A stretch of DNA of 64,000 nt from Bacillus cabrialesii (GCF_004124315.2 NZ_CP096889.1:3393001-3457000); one strand, 5' to 3'. Shown: positions 13,647-25,004, counted from the first letter of the stretch. A program made the numbers and translations. Notes: generated by a model not told the origin, from the letters alone.

Positions 13647-13675
13647 AATATACGTGCTTCTCATTTCCCTGTCAA
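13647..13675 (-). promoter_or_regulatory. Sigma-A promoter of the yvbW T-box transcript
   Basis: Minus strand: consensus TTGACA, 17-bp spacer, TATATT, about 45 bp upstream of the first T-box Stem I bases. Confidence 0.8.
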
Positions 13676-13700
13676 TAACTTCAGAGAAAAAAAGAAACTG

Positions 13701-14735
13701 TTATTTTGTCCCTTTTTGAATGGCTTTCCAAAAGGATTCTGACTCGTGTCCTAATGCGTAGACTGAGACACCCGCTATTTTATATTGCTTTGCCAGATGG
13801 CTTTTCGTTTGAACGGTTTTTTCGTTTTCATACCACACGACATGTTTATGTTTCTTTTTGTCAACGTAGGAAAATGTCATGGAACCTGATTTTTTGTTGA
13901 ATGCCGGCTTTGCTTTCTGCTTTTTGATGAGAGATTTGAGTTCATTCCATTCTCTCGCTGCGCTGCCGTTTCCGTCTTTTACATCCCAGTCATAGCCGTA
14001 CGCGGGAATTCCCATGATGACTTTATTGGCTTTGATCTTTTTGACTGAAAACTGCAGAGAGCTCTTGATCCAGCTTGTGCTTGCCACTGATCCCGGCTCG
14101 CCCCATATGCCGTGTTCGTCGTAAGTCATGACTTGTACGTAGTCGGCATATTTACCGATTTTCGCATAATCATACGGCCAGCTCCAGTCATCATTTTGAT
14201 CATCGGCGCTTTTGGCGGGGACAGATACCATTGTTTTGATGTGTTTCTTTTTCAGAGCCTGTGAGACATCTTGAATGAAGCGTGAGTATTTGGATCGGTC
14301 TTCTGGATTTACTGCTTCAAAATCGATATTGATACCGTAGTATGAGTGCTTTTTGGCCAGTGCTATCAGCTGATCTGTGAATCGTTTTTTCGCTGTTTTA
14401 TTACTCATGACTCGATTCGCTAAATCTCCGTCAAAATCGTAAATGGCGTCATTATAGTTTGAAATGACAGCCCATGTCTTGATTTTTTTCTTTTTCGCAT
14501 ATGTCAGCTGCTTCGTTGGGGCGTCGCCAATGACGTGTCCGTTTTTTTCAAACGCAAACGTATCTGTGGCGATTGAATTCATGTATGTATGATATTTCGA
14601 AAGAGAATTGTATGAGGCCGTATCCCCAGTCGTGTAGCCTAATGTCATGCCGGCTGCCTTCGCTTCTGTTTTTGTATACATAAACAGAACGATCGCAATC
14701 ACCAGTGAAACAGCTATAATCAGCCATTTTTTCAT
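13701..14735 (-). CDS. yvbX: Glycoside hydrolase family 18-like protein
   Basis: 344 aa with a hydrophobic N-terminal segment (residues 4-22, ending near EAKAAG) that is a signal peptide or anchor, then a chitinase-like TIM barrel. YYGINIDFEAVNPEDR near residue 135 is the family catalytic strand with its Glu; VMTYDEHG near 200 and GIPAYGYDWD near 235 are further GH18 strands. Related Bacillus GH18 proteins act on peptidoglycan or spore cortex, so cell-wall work is likelier than chitin breakdown, but this is inference. AAAGGAGGAAATGCG precedes the ATG. It follows lutABC after a terminator and is its own unit. Confidence 0.8.
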   Translation of the reverse strand: MKKWLIIAVSLVIAIVLFMYTKTEAKAAGMTLGYTTGDTASYNSLSKYHTYMNSIATDTFAFEKNGHVIGDAPTKQLTYAKKKKIKTWAVISNYNDAIYDFDGDLANRVMSNKTAKKRFTDQLIALAKKHSYYGINIDFEAVNPEDRSKYSRFIQDVSQALKKKHIKTMVSVPAKSADDQNDDWSWPYDYAKIGKYADYVQVMTYDEHGIWGEPGSVASTSWIKSSLQFSVKKIKANKVIMGIPAYGYDWDVKDGNGSAAREWNELKSLIKKQKAKPAFNKKSGSMTFSYVDKKKHKHVVWYENEKTVQTKSHLAKQYKIAGVSVYALGHESESFWKAIQKGTK

Positions 14736-14806
14736 CGCATTTCCTCCTTTTTTAAGTCATACTCTTCTCATCGGCCAAAGAATTGGAAGTTGAAGTTTTT
14801 TCAAGA

Positions 14807-14837
14807 AGAAAGCCCGGCAGCATATGCCGGGCTTTCT
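14807..14837 (-). terminator. Terminator after lutABC
   Basis: Perfect arms AGAAAGCCCGGCA and TGCCGGGCTTTCT with a 5-nt loop, just after the lutC stop on the minus strand. Confidence 0.88.
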
Positions 14838-14842
14838 TCAGA

Positions 14843-15565
14843 TCAGCGGTCAGAGACGAGAATATATGCGGCTTTTACAGGTCCGTGCACCCCGACGACC
14901 AAATCCATTTCAATGTCAGCTGAGTTGCTCGGTCCGGTAATGTAGTTGATGCATGAAGGAACAGTGACGCCGTCCGCAATCTTTTGGCGGATGATATCAC
15001 TGGCTTGCGTCATTCTCGGCACGATGCTTGATTTCGGGACAATCGCAATGTAGGTCGTCGGCAAAAGGCTGACAGACCGGCCGATGTCTTTTGAGGAAAA
15101 GAGGACAACTGTCCCCGACTCTGCCAGTGTGATCTCGCTGAATGTAATCCCTACATTGGCTTGCTCCGCTTTTTCGATATTTTCTTTACCTTTGGCAGCA
15201 TCCCACTCCCAGACCGGAGTTTCATCGTTCGGCCATTCCTTGGTGAGCAGGCTTTTTAGTCCGTATGCTTCAAAACGGGGGTCCTTCGGAATGATGACAG
15301 GGCCTCCTGAGAAGCGCCTGACTTGCTCGCGAAGAGCATCGTAAAGGCCGATTGAATCCGTTTCAATCAGCTCTGTATGGATTTTGACACAATGGTTTTT
15401 GAGCACTGTGACTAAGTCATCCGCTGAATATCCTTGAAGTGTTTGATATTGCGGCTGATGCGCCCACTCAGGGACTGCCACGCCTCCCGTTCTTCTGTCA
15501 CGGCCCAGGCGTGATGCGACCCGATTTAAAAAGCTCTCCTGATTCTGAACGGTTCCCTTCGCCAT
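14843..15565 (-). CDS. lutC: L-lactate utilisation protein C (LUD domain)
   Basis: 240-aa LUD-domain protein of the LutABC iron-sulfur complex that oxidises L-lactate to pyruvate. Visible are the LUD segments GITFSEITLAESGTVV and IVPKSSIVPRM and the C-terminal GPSNSADIEMDLVVGVHGP. The ATG overlaps the lutB stop as TGATG, so translation is coupled; a GTG one codon upstream is possible but less likely. Last gene of the operon. Confidence 0.94.
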   Translation of the reverse strand: MAKGTVQNQESFLNRVASRLGRDRRTGGVAVPEWAHQPQYQTLQGYSADDLVTVLKNHCVKIHTELIETDSIGLYDALREQVRRFSGGPVIIPKDPRFEAYGLKSLLTKEWPNDETPVWEWDAAKGKENIEKAEQANVGITFSEITLAESGTVVLFSSKDIGRSVSLLPTTYIAIVPKSSIVPRMTQASDIIRQKIADGVTVPSCINYITGPSNSADIEMDLVVGVHGPVKAAYILVSDR

Positions 15566-17004
15566 CACTGCTCCTCCTTCGTGCGTTCACTTGTTTCTCT
15601 GTCTGTAAACCAGTCTCTGAACCTTGATTTATGCGGTGCCGGAAAGTCGCGGATCTGTGTCCAGCTTTTGAGCGGGCCCGGCCCTTTCGAAATTTTCTCG
15701 TCTTCTGTGAAAGGCGTCATGGCGGCTGGCGCCCATTTTGAGCCCATTTTATAAAGCGACAAAGAGGACGCGCCAAGTCCGAACGCTTTCATCGCAAGCT
15801 TTTCACTGATCGGCGCTCTGCCTTCTTTTTCGACGATGTTTTGGCGATGCTTGAGAAGCAGCTCATGAAGCGGAATTTTGACTGGACAGGCTTCCGAACA
15901 AGCCGCGCACAATGTAGAGGCGTACGGCAGTTCCTTAAAATCGTCATAACCGCCGAGCAGCGGCGATAAAACCGCTCCGATCGGCCCCGAATAGATGGAG
16001 CCGTATGAGTGTCCGCCGACATGGCGGTACACAGGGCAGACATTGATACAGGCGGCACAGCGGATGCATTGCAGCACAGACTGGAATTCCGTTCCGAGAA
16101 TGCTGGACCGGCCATTGTCAACGATGACAAGATGGAATTCCTCCGGCCCGTCCACTTCCCCCTCCAGCTTCGGGCCTGTCAAAGCCGTAATATAACTTGT
16201 CAGCCGCTGTCCGACAGCGCTTCTTGTCAGCATGCTGACTAGCACTTCAAATTCAGAAAACGACGGGACGATCCGCTCCATTCCCATGACGGTGATTTGT
16301 GTTTTTGGCAAGGTGCTCACAAGCCGCCCGTTTCCTTCATTTGTCACAAGGCTGACTGAACCCGTGTCAGCGATGGCGAAGTTACAGCCGGTAATGCCGA
16401 TATCCGCTTCCAGAAACTTTTCCCGCAGGATGGCGCGCGCATGCATGACAAGCTCTTCCGGTTTTTCTGTATGCTGATAATCCAGCCTTTCTTTAAACAC
16501 ATCGCGTATCTGCTCTTTATTTTTATGAAGGGCGGGCGCTACGATATGTGACGGCGGATCATGATCATCAATCTGCAAAATATACTCGCCGAGATCGGTT
16601 TCGACGACTTCACAGCCTTCCTTCTCCAGCACCTCATTCAGATTGATTTCCTCTGTGACCATAGATTTTGATTTTACGATTTTCTTCCCGTTCTTCTTTT
16701 GAATGACATCGCGAATATAAGAAGATGCCTCTTCCGATGTTTCCGCGAAGTAGACATGCCCGCCTCTTTTCGCCACATTTTCGGCAAGCTGGCCGAGATA
16801 GAAATCGAGGTTTTCAAGGACATGCTGCCTGATTTCCTCTGATAGCGAGCGCCACTCTTCCCAGTTTCCCAGCTCTTCGGCTGCTTCAAGGCGCCGTGTC
16901 CGCAGACGTTCCTGCGCACCTGAAACAGCGCCTCTCATAAATTCATTATCAATCCCCTGTGATACCCGCTCTTTAAAAGCGTCAGTACCGATTTTCATCG
17001 CCAT
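15565..17004 (-). CDS. lutB: L-lactate utilisation iron-sulfur protein B
   Basis: 479-aa electron-transfer subunit of LutABC. An N-terminal LUD-type domain (about residues 60-290) is followed by two ferredoxin-like clusters: [14 protein letters not shown] near residue 310 and [13 protein letters not shown] near 360. The C-terminal tail ([10 protein letters not shown]) is charged and probably flexible. The start has two close Met codons (MAM) behind GGGGGAAAG. 26 nt follow lutA and it overlaps lutC by 1 nt. Confidence 0.95.
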   Translation of the reverse strand: MAMKIGTDAFKERVSQGIDNEFMRGAVSGAQERLRTRRLEAAEELGNWEEWRSLSEEIRQHVLENLDFYLGQLAENVAKRGGHVYFAETSEEASSYIRDVIQKKNGKKIVKSKSMVTEEINLNEVLEKEGCEVVETDLGEYILQIDDHDPPSHIVAPALHKNKEQIRDVFKERLDYQHTEKPEELVMHARAILREKFLEADIGITGCNFAIADTGSVSLVTNEGNGRLVSTLPKTQITVMGMERIVPSFSEFEVLVSMLTRSAVGQRLTSYITALTGPKLEGEVDGPEEFHLVIVDNGRSSILGTEFQSVLQCIRCAACINVCPVYRHVGGHSYGSIYSGPIGAVLSPLLGGYDDFKELPYASTLCAACSEACPVKIPLHELLLKHRQNIVEKEGRAPISEKLAMKAFGLGASSLSLYKMGSKWAPAAMTPFTEDEKISKGPGPLKSWTQIRDFPAPHKSRFRDWFTDRETSERTKEEQ

Positions 17005-17030
17005 GATTCTTTCCCCCTCTGAATCCAGTT

Positions 17031-17747
17031 TTATCTGCTATTGAGCACTTCGGCGATGTGCATCACTTTGACATTCTTGTCTTTTCGGTCAAGCCGTCCC
17101 CCGATATTCATCAAACAGCCGCAGTCAGCGCCGATCAGCACCTCTGCTCCCGTTTCCTCCACGCATGCGACTTTTTCATCGACCATCTGCTCAGAGATTT
17201 GTGCCATTTTGACGGAGAACGTTCCTCCGAATCCGCAGCAGTTATGTTTGCCCGGAAGCGCTGTGAACTCCAGGCCCTTCACATGGCTCAGAAGCTTCAT
17301 CGGCTCCTCCCGAACCCCGAGCAGCCTTGTCATATGGCACGACGTATGTAAGGTCGCTTTTGTATGAAGGGTCGCGCCGACATCCTCTACCCCAAGGACG
17401 TTCACGATAAAATCCGTCAGTTCATACGTTTTATCCGCCAGCTTTTGCGCTTTATCGGCCCATTTCGGGTCATCCGCAAACAAGTGCGGATACTCCCTGA
17501 ACATTGTCGTGCAGGAGCCGGAAGGACTGACGACATATTCGGAATCCTGAAACGTTTCAATCATTCGTTTCATTGCTTTTTTGGCGTCATTCACGTAACC
17601 GCTGTTGTAAGCCGGCTGGCCGCAGCAGATCTGCCCCTCCGGAAAATCAACCTCACACCCAAGCCGCTCCAGCAGCTCAACCGTTGCTTTTCCGACATTT
17701 GTTTGAAACATATCAACAAGACAAGTGACAAAAAGTGAGACTTTCAT
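17031..17747 (-). CDS. lutA: L-lactate utilisation protein A (CCG-domain)
   Basis: 238-aa protein with two cysteine-rich CCG domains, [14 protein letters not shown] near residue 40 and [11 protein letters not shown] near 170, plus single cysteines that complete the cluster sites. It works with LutB and LutC in L-lactate oxidation. The open frame starts eight codons earlier; [14 protein letters not shown] after GAGAGGGG is the family start. First gene of lutABC; a perfect LutR-type dyad lies about 35-50 bp upstream of the start. Confidence 0.95.
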   Translation of the reverse strand: MKVSLFVTCLVDMFQTNVGKATVELLERLGCEVDFPEGQICCGQPAYNSGYVNDAKKAMKRMIETFQDSEYVVSPSGSCTTMFREYPHLFADDPKWADKAQKLADKTYELTDFIVNVLGVEDVGATLHTKATLHTSCHMTRLLGVREEPMKLLSHVKGLEFTALPGKHNCCGFGGTFSVKMAQISEQMVDEKVACVEETGAEVLIGADCGCLMNIGGRLDRKDKNVKVMHIAEVLNSR

Positions 17748-17781
17748 GATGAACCCCTCTCTCATCCCCAATATATGATCT

Positions 17782-17796
17782 GGTCATCTGATGACC
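17782..17796. promoter_or_regulatory. Putative LutR operator of lutABC
   Basis: GGTCATC-T-GATGACC, a perfect 15-bp palindrome upstream of lutA. The same TCATC-N-GATGA core occurs upstream of lutP at 32754-32764. LutR is a GntR/FadR-type repressor known to control lutABC and lutP, so assignment is by motif sharing. Confidence 0.75.
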
Positions 17797-17805
17797 TGAG
17801 TTAAA

Positions 17806-17845
17806 ATAACTATATGAATATCGTACACTATTCTGACAATGGAAG
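17806..17845 (-). promoter_or_regulatory. Possible lutABC promoter
   Basis: Minus strand TTGTCA followed after 19 bp by TATAGT, directly upstream of the LutR-type dyad. The spacing is long, so the exact hexamers are uncertain. Confidence 0.4.
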
Positions 17846-17884
17846 GAAAGGGTTTTCTGGGGATAATTTCATTTGCGGGCATAT

Positions 17885-17912
17885 CAAAAACACTCCTGAT
17901 CTCCCAGGAGTG
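17885..17912 (-). terminator. Terminator after yvfU
   Basis: Arms CACTCCTG and CAGGAGTG with a 6-nt loop, then a T run on the minus strand, just beyond the yvfU stop. Confidence 0.85.
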
Positions 17913-17935
17913 CCGCGGATGCTGAAAATATATTG

Positions 17936-18538
17936 TTAAATCCATCCCTTTCCCTCAGCAATGCTGGCGGCTTCTGTCCGATTTTTTGCATTGAGCTTTT
18001 GGATGATTTCTGATATATAGTTTCGAACTGTGCCCTGAGATAAATAGAGTTCCAGCGTAATATCTTTTGTTGTCTTGCCTAAAGCCGCCAGCCTCAGAAT
18101 TTCTTGCTCTCTTACGGTGAGGGGATTTTTGTCTCGAATCATGTTAAACGTCAGCTCGGGGCTGAAAACTCGTTTTCCTTCAACACACTTTCGGATGGCA
18201 GCAGCCAGGTCGTCAATTTCGCCGTCTTTCAGCAGATAGCCATGTACGCCGGCTTTGACGGCGCGTTCAAAATAGCCGGGGCGGGCAAAAGTGGTTAAAA
18301 TAATGACCTTGCTGCGGCAGCCTTTTTGCATTAATTCCTCTGCCACGTCAAGCCCGCTTCGAACCGGCATTTCAATGTCCATGATGCATACATCCGGCTC
18401 CAGCTTCAAAATGGCTTTCAGCGCCTCTTCCCCGTTTAATGCTTGTCCGATGACTGTCATATCCTCTTCTAAATCAAGCAGAGATCCCAAAGCGCCCAAA
18501 AGCATTCGCTGGTCCTCAGCAATCAACAGACGAATCAT
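17936..18538 (-). CDS. yvfU: Response regulator, LuxR/NarL family
   Basis: 200 aa. Receiver domain at residues 1-120 with acidic AEDQ near residue 7, phospho-acceptor Asp in CIMDIEMPVRSG near 54 and the conserved Lys in LLKDGEIDDL near 103. LuxR-type helix-turn-helix at about 135-195 (NPLTVREQEILRLAALGKTT). Pairs with YvfT 16 nt upstream. The last gene of the yvfRSTU unit; the likely target is the linked ABC exporter, as in DesK/DesR-like systems. Confidence 0.9.
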   Translation of the reverse strand: MIRLLIAEDQRMLLGALGSLLDLEEDMTVIGQALNGEEALKAILKLEPDVCIMDIEMPVRSGLDVAEELMQKGCRSKVIILTTFARPGYFERAVKAGVHGYLLKDGEIDDLAAAIRKCVEGKRVFSPELTFNMIRDKNPLTVREQEILRLAALGKTTKDITLELYLSQGTVRNYISEIIQKLNAKNRTEAASIAEGKGWI

Positions 18539-18554
18539 TCTTTTCGTCCTCCTA

Positions 18555-19670
18555 TCATTCTGCTTTTTTAATAAGCGGAATCGTCAGTGTCACAACCGTT
18601 CCGTTATGAGCTGAAAGCGTTAATCCACCTTCAATGAGCATGAGCCGTTCTTCCATTCCACGCAGGCCATTCCCAAACGTTTTCTCCTTCGCCGCTCCCT
18701 TTCCGTCATCCCGTATCACAATCCTCATTTTGTCAGTAAACTGAGTAATGGTGATAGCGCAGTGGGTTGCATTGCTGTGCTTGATGATGTTGGTCACAGC
18801 TTCCCGCATACACATGCTGATAATGTTTTGCGTGACGGGTGATATCGCTGAAAAGTCATCGTCTCCTTCGTATTGAAAGGTAATGTTTCCCGTTTTTAAT
18901 ATGTGCTGTATGTTGGCAAGCTCCTCAGCCATCGTGACCGTTCTCATATCAGAAACCAGCTCACGAACTTGCTTGAGCGCAGCTCTCGAGCTTGTTTCCA
19001 TTTCTTTTGCCTCAAGCCTGGTCCGCTCTGGATCAGATGTGGCCAGCCGCTGAATCAGCTGGCTTTTCAATGTAAGGAGCGACAGGGTATGGCCGAGGGT
19101 ATCGTGAAGATCACGGGCGATTCGAACGCGCTCCTCCCTTTTGGAGAGTTCCTTTATCTGTTCGTTTGCTTGGTCAAGCTTCGTTTCAAGCTCTATTCTC
19201 CGAAACATAGAACGGATTCCGAATGGAGAAATGAGCATGATGACCTGAAATGGAAGAATAGAGAACAGCTCCCGAATGGAGACCGAATTCGCAAATAGTC
19301 GGTACAGACAAGGGAGCAGCAGCATGAAGAGTAAACCGCAGAAAGCACGGTTAAACTTCGTTTTCTCTCTGTAATAACCAACAAAGTTTGCCGGAAAAAA
19401 ACCTAAGTACATATAGCTGATATCATAAAACAGACTGTATATCAAAATAACCGCCATTTGCACGATGAGCCAATACGTAAACGAGCTTCTGCCCAAGCTG
19501 CAGAACAACTGGCGATATGCCGCGACAAAAAGGACCAGCATGCCATATCCAATCACCTGTTTGATGCCTGATTCTTTCAATAAAGAGAGGAACGGCATAA
19601 TGATGTACACCAGAAAGATATAAGGGAAAAACCCGAATTGCTTCGGGAAAATGGTTATTGCCTTTTTCAT
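18555..19670 (-). CDS. yvfT: Sensor histidine kinase (HisKA_3 family)
   Basis: 371-aa DesK-like membrane sensor. Five to six hydrophobic segments span residues 10-160. The HisKA_3 phosphorylation site ERVRIARDLHDTLGHTL is near residue 185, and an HATPase end (IVIRDDGKGAAKEKTFGNGLRGMEERL, given here as two motifs DDGKG and GNGLRGMEER) follows near 325-345. No extracellular sensory domain, so the membrane itself or a bound ligand may be sensed. Only 3 nt follow yvfS, with little ribosome site of its own, so its translation may depend on yvfS. Confidence 0.9.
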   Translation of the reverse strand: MKKAITIFPKQFGFFPYIFLVYIIMPFLSLLKESGIKQVIGYGMLVLFVAAYRQLFCSLGRSSFTYWLIVQMAVILIYSLFYDISYMYLGFFPANFVGYYREKTKFNRAFCGLLFMLLLPCLYRLFANSVSIRELFSILPFQVIMLISPFGIRSMFRRIELETKLDQANEQIKELSKREERVRIARDLHDTLGHTLSLLTLKSQLIQRLATSDPERTRLEAKEMETSSRAALKQVRELVSDMRTVTMAEELANIQHILKTGNITFQYEGDDDFSAISPVTQNIISMCMREAVTNIIKHSNATHCAITITQFTDKMRIVIRDDGKGAAKEKTFGNGLRGMEERLMLIEGGLTLSAHNGTVVTLTIPLIKKAE

Positions 19671-19673
19671 ACA

Positions 19674-20410
19674 TTACACCGCTTCTTGTTTTCTTCTCAT
19701 ATACTTAGATAGTAGCATGAAGAGTAGCAAATAAGCGATTAATACCAGGATATTTTTCCAATCCGGACTCCCGCCCCGGACAAGTTCCCACGCTCCGCTC
19801 CCGAAATGATAAGACGGAAGCCACCGGCCAATGTTCTGCATCATGTCCGGCATGACCTCAAACGGCATCCACATGCCTCCGCCCAAAGCCAGCAGCATGT
19901 AAAGCACATTACTGATTCCGGCCGCTGTTTCTACTTTTCTCATGAGGCCGATTAGTGTGCCTAACGCTAAAAACGGCAATGCGCCAAACAAAATCCACAG
20001 TCCGCTCATGATCCATTCAAACGGCGACAGGCAATGTCATTAATGATGGCGCCGAAAAGAAAAATGACGGTGATGGATAAAACGTGAATCACACTTTGGC
20101 CGATCATCTGAGCTGATAAATAAATATGATCCGAAAGAGGCGTAATGCGGATAAAGGCAGTCCAGCCTTGTGACCGTTCTTGAACCATACGGATGCCAAG
20201 CGTCATGATAGAGGAACCCATCACGCTGAAGACTGTCATCGACATTAAGTAATGGGCTTCCCATGCACGTTGGTCAGGGACATTGGTATTCACTACATTG
20301 GTAAAGAGATAATAAAAGGCAATCGGCATCATCAGCGACCAAAGCACAAAGTACTTATTCCTAAGCACCCTTTTCATTTCAGCTATGCTTTGCTTCTGCA
20401 GCATGTTCAC
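19674..20410 (-). pseudogene. yvfS: ABC transporter permease, frameshifted
   Basis: ABC-2-type permease of the yvfRSTU unit, interrupted by a one-base deletion near 20030-20032. The upstream part (20410-20006, 134 aa) ends in the off-frame tail CRRLNGS; reading one base over gives LSPFEWIMSG and joins the downstream frame (20009-19674, 111 aa). The total of 737 nt is one short of 246 codons, and the 245-aa joined protein equals the length I recall for YvfS. At the junction the stop and a new ATG overlap as ATGA, so the second half may be re-initiated. Start is GTG immediately after the yvfR stop. It is either a true mutation or a base-call error. Confidence 0.85.
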
Positions 20411-21316
20411 TCACATCGCCTCCCTGTTTACGTCAGCCAGCCGGCGAAATGCCTCATCGAGCGTTCCGTGCTCAATTCGAATATCACGCGCTTGGATATT
20501 TTCTTGAAAGATCAGCGCTAACACTTTGTCTGTATTTGATGTTTGGATGATGGTTCTTTGATGCTTGTGGAACACTCGCTCTACTTCCGGGTGTCGAGAC
20601 AGCTTTTCCAATGATTCATCTGAATGGAGCGTAAAGGAAACAGACTGTTTTTGAATCCTTGAGCGGAGTTGCATTGGCGAGCCGTCTGCCACAAGCCGTC
20701 CATCAGCAAAAAATAAGATTCGCTGTGCGGCATCATCTGCTTCCTGTAAATAATGAGTTGTAAAAATAATCGTTTTTCCTTGGTCCGCCAGTCCATGAAT
20801 GGTCTGCCAGAATCGATGTCTTGATGATGTGTCCATTCCGACTGTCGGTTCATCGAATATAAGCAGCTCCGGGTTGCCCGCAAGAGCCAAAGCAAAGCTC
20901 AAACGGCGTTTTTGTCCGCCGGATAATTTTTCTGCTCTTGTTTTCAAATCTTCTTTTGTGAGGGCTGTTAACGAAACCAATTCCTTCATAGACAATGGTT
21001 TCGGATAATAACTTCGACAGAGCTCGAGGATTTCGTTCACCTTCAGGCCCGGCATGACACTTACTTCCTGCAGCATCACGCCTATTTTTTCGCGAACCTT
21101 TTGATCATGCGGAATCCGGTTTAATAGTTTGATTTCTCCCTGACTCGGTTTCAGCAATCCTAATAACATAGAGATGACGGTCGTCTTCCCTGCGCCATTC
21201 GGCCCGAGGATGGCTGCAATTTCTCCTTTTTTAATGCTGAAGCTGATGTTGTTTACAGCTGTTTTTTTCTGAAAGTGTTTTGTCACATTACTTACTGATA
21301 CTGCCTCATTCATCAC
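20411..21316 (-). CDS. yvfR: ABC transporter ATP-binding protein
   Basis: About 301 aa. Walker [13 protein letters not shown] near residue 40, signature [17 protein letters not shown] near 137, Walker [13 protein letters not shown] near 158 and switch His in [11 protein letters not shown] near 192. A C-terminal extension (residues 220-300) is typical of DrrA-type drug/lipid exporters. AGGAGGTG lies upstream; GTG at 21316 or ATG at 21313 are both possible starts. Its partner permease yvfS begins right at its stop codon. Confidence 0.9.
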   Translation of the reverse strand: MMNEAVSVSNVTKHFQKKTAVNNISFSIKKGEIAAILGPNGAGKTTVISMLLGLLKPSQGEIKLLNRIPHDQKVREKIGVMLQEVSVMPGLKVNEILELCRSYYPKPLSMKELVSLTALTKEDLKTRAEKLSGGQKRRLSFALALAGNPELLIFDEPTVGMDTSSRHRFWQTIHGLADQGKTIIFTTHYLQEADDAAQRILFFADGRLVADGSPMQLRSRIQKQSVSFTLHSDESLEKLSRHPEVERVFHKHQRTIIQTSNTDKVLALIFQENIQARDIRIEHGTLDEAFRRLADVNREAM

Positions 21317-21599
21317 ATGAGCACCTCCTGATCACTTACATTGATTGTAATTTGTTGGAGGAGCTGATATTAGTATGGGGTGTCATGATGACGGAGTGAC
21401 AAATGTCATATTCTTTCTCACCGCAGGTGCCTAGGCAATCCATCCTCTGCATCTTCCAATTCATCCAGCACGGCTATGCCGGATGTCCTCTTTCTTTCAA
21501 ACTGCTATTTACTTTCATAGAAAGACACACTCTTCAAAGCGTGAGTGTTATGATAGACTTATTGAACTTTATTTTACTTCCCGGCTGAAAGGAGCAATT

Positions 21600-22409
21600 A
21601 TGGACGAAGCGATTTTGTCTCGAAATCATGTGAAGGTGAAAGGCAGCGGCAAAACATCTATCATTTTTGCACCTGGTTTTGGATGCGATCAAAGTGTTTG
21701 GAACGCCGTGGCGCCAGCCTTCGAAGAAGACCATCGAGTGATTTTATTTGATTATGTCGGTTCGGGACATTCAGATTTGCGCGCATATGACCAGAATCGT
21801 TACCGGACACTTGATGGCTATGCTCAAGATGTTCTTGATGTTTGTGAAGCTTTAGAGCTTGAAGAGACCGTGTTTGTGGGGCACTCTGTCGGAGCTGTGA
21901 TTGGAATGCTGGCTTCCATCCGCCGCCCGGCGCTTTTTTCCCATCTGGTGATGGTTGGCCCTTCTCCTTGCTATTTGAATGATCCGCCTGAGTATTACGG
22001 AGGATTTGAAGAGGAGCAGCTCCTTGGTTTGCTGGAGATGATGGAGAAAAATTACATAGGCTGGGCAGCTGTATTTGCAGGAACTGTTCTGAATCAGCCT
22101 GATCGGCCTGAAATCAAGGAAGAGCTAGAAAGCCGTTTTTGTTCTACTGACCCTGTGATTGCCCGCCAATTCGCGAAAGCCGCGTTTTTTTCTGATCACC
22201 GGGAGGATCTTTCAAAGGTAACGGTTCCCTCTCTTATTCTCCAATGCGCAGATGATATCATCGCACCTGCAGCAGTAGGTGAATATATGCATAAGCACCT
22301 GCTTCATAGCGACCTGAGACAAATGGAGGCTCGCGGGCATTGCCCCCACATGAGCCATCCTGAAGAGACGATCCAGCTGATCGGCGATTATTTGAAAGTA
22401 CACGTGTAA
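21600..22409 (+). CDS. rsbQ: RsbQ, alpha/beta hydrolase of the energy-stress pathway
   Basis: 269-aa alpha/beta hydrolase needed for RsbP to respond to energy stress and activate sigma-B. Catalytic triad visible: nucleophile Ser in [10 protein letters not shown] near 96, Asp in ADDIIAPA near 219, His in GHCPHMSH near 247. The open frame starts 39 codons earlier but [13 protein letters not shown] follows AAAGGAG. The 283-bp gap to yvfR upstream holds no gene; I could not define the promoter. rsbP follows 34 nt downstream. Confidence 0.94.
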   Translation: MDEAILSRNHVKVKGSGKTSIIFAPGFGCDQSVWNAVAPAFEEDHRVILFDYVGSGHSDLRAYDQNRYRTLDGYAQDVLDVCEALELEETVFVGHSVGAVIGMLASIRRPALFSHLVMVGPSPCYLNDPPEYYGGFEEEQLLGLLEMMEKNYIGWAAVFAGTVLNQPDRPEIKEELESRFCSTDPVIARQFAKAAFFSDHREDLSKVTVPSLILQCADDIIAPAAVGEYMHKHLLHSDLRQMEARGHCPHMSHPEETIQLIGDYLKVHV

Positions 22410-22443
22410 TAGAGGAACGAAAGGGATAGAGGTGACCCTCTTA

Positions 22444-23655
22444 ATGGACAAACAATTGAATGATGCACCATGCGGTTTCCTCACTTTGTCAGAAGAGGGT
22501 TTGATTTTAGCTGTCAACCGTACCTTGCTCAAGATTCTGAATGAAGAGCCAGAACAGGTTATTGGCCAGCATATAAATACAATTTTGACTGTTCCCGCAC
22601 AGCTTTTTTACCAGCTCTATTTTGTTCCGCTTTTGAAGCTGGAGCATCACATCGAAGAAATGTACATTTCCTTGAAAACAAGAGATGGAGAAGAAATTCC
22701 CGTCCTTGTCAATGCTGTTGTAAAAGCTGATCGAGGAGCAACTGTCACCGAGTGTATTCTGATTCCGATGCGGAAGCGAAATGAATATGAAAATGAGCTG
22801 CTGAAGGCCAGAAACGCGGCACAGGAAGCTTTGCTTGCCAAACAGAAAGCCAATGCGGAGTTAGAAATTGCCTTAGGAACGCTGAAGGCAAAACAAGAAG
22901 AACTGCTTGAGATCAACAAACAAAATCAGCAATTTAAATTAAACACCAAAAGAGAGCTTGAGCTCGCAAGAAAGATTCAGGAAAACTCGTTGACTGAACC
23001 GATTGTAAACGATCAGATTCAGATTGACGCTTATTACAAAGCCTCCAGTGAGTTATCGGGTGATCTATACGGATTTTATCAAATCGATGAACATCGTTAC
23101 GGCATTATTATTCTTGATGTGATGGGGCACGGGATTTCATCGGCTTTGATTACAATGTCTCTGCATCCATTGTTCCAGCGCCAGATCACGCAAGGCCTCA
23201 GTCCCGTCAAAGTCATGAAGGAATTAGACCGGCACCTTCACAGCTTGTTTCAAAATGATGAGGAAGCAAGACATTATTGCACTGGGGTTTATCTTGAGAT
23301 TGATACAGTCAGGAAAAGAATGGATTATGTCAACGCAGGGCACCCGCCGGCATTATGGCAGGGCGCCGATGGAACCCAACATCCGCTGCACGCAACCGCG
23401 CCTCCGATCGGAATGTTTGAAGACACGGAGTTTCAATCAAGGAGCCTTCCATACACGGAGGGCGGAAGGCTCCTTCTGTATACGGATGGCGTGATGGACC
23501 CTACGGCTTCATGTTATTTATTTGATTTATTAAAGGATAATCCCGATTTGCCTATTGCTGGCCTGATGGAGAAAATCCTTACATCACTGCATCATCATAA
23601 GGAAGCCCATCATCAGAGTGATGACGAATGTTTTATAATAGTTGATGTGAAATAA
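22444..23655 (+). CDS. rsbP: RsbP, PAS-PP2C energy-stress phosphatase
   Basis: 403-aa serine phosphatase that dephosphorylates RsbV under energy stress. Layout: PAS domain at about residues 5-110 (SEEGLILAVNRTLLKIL), coiled coil 115-190 (alternating E/K/L stretch from ENELLKARNAA), then a PP2C/SpoIIE domain (SSELSGDLYG, DVMGHGISSALITM, VNAGHPPALW, LLYTDGVMD). A GTG start four codons upstream is possible; ATG of MDKQLNDAPCGF has GAGGTG ahead. Works with RsbQ encoded immediately upstream. Confidence 0.95.
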   Translation: MDKQLNDAPCGFLTLSEEGLILAVNRTLLKILNEEPEQVIGQHINTILTVPAQLFYQLYFVPLLKLEHHIEEMYISLKTRDGEEIPVLVNAVVKADRGATVTECILIPMRKRNEYENELLKARNAAQEALLAKQKANAELEIALGTLKAKQEELLEINKQNQQFKLNTKRELELARKIQENSLTEPIVNDQIQIDAYYKASSELSGDLYGFYQIDEHRYGIIILDVMGHGISSALITMSLHPLFQRQITQGLSPVKVMKELDRHLHSLFQNDEEARHYCTGVYLEIDTVRKRMDYVNAGHPPALWQGADGTQHPLHATAPPIGMFEDTEFQSRSLPYTEGGRLLLYTDGVMDPTASCYLFDLLKDNPDLPIAGLMEKILTSLHHHKEAHHQSDDECFIIVDVK

Positions 23656-23659
23656 AAAG

Positions 23660-23691
23660 ATCCATGAGATGCTGCATCTCATGGATTTTTT
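23660..23691. terminator. Bidirectional terminator rsbP/ganB
   Basis: Perfect arms ATCCATGAGATG and CATCTCATGGAT with a 3-nt loop; T run follows on the plus strand, and CTTTTTATTT on the minus strand for ganB. Confidence 0.9.
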
Positions 23692-23694
23692 GTT

Positions 23695-25002
<1,308 letters not shown>

Positions 25003-25004
25003 TT

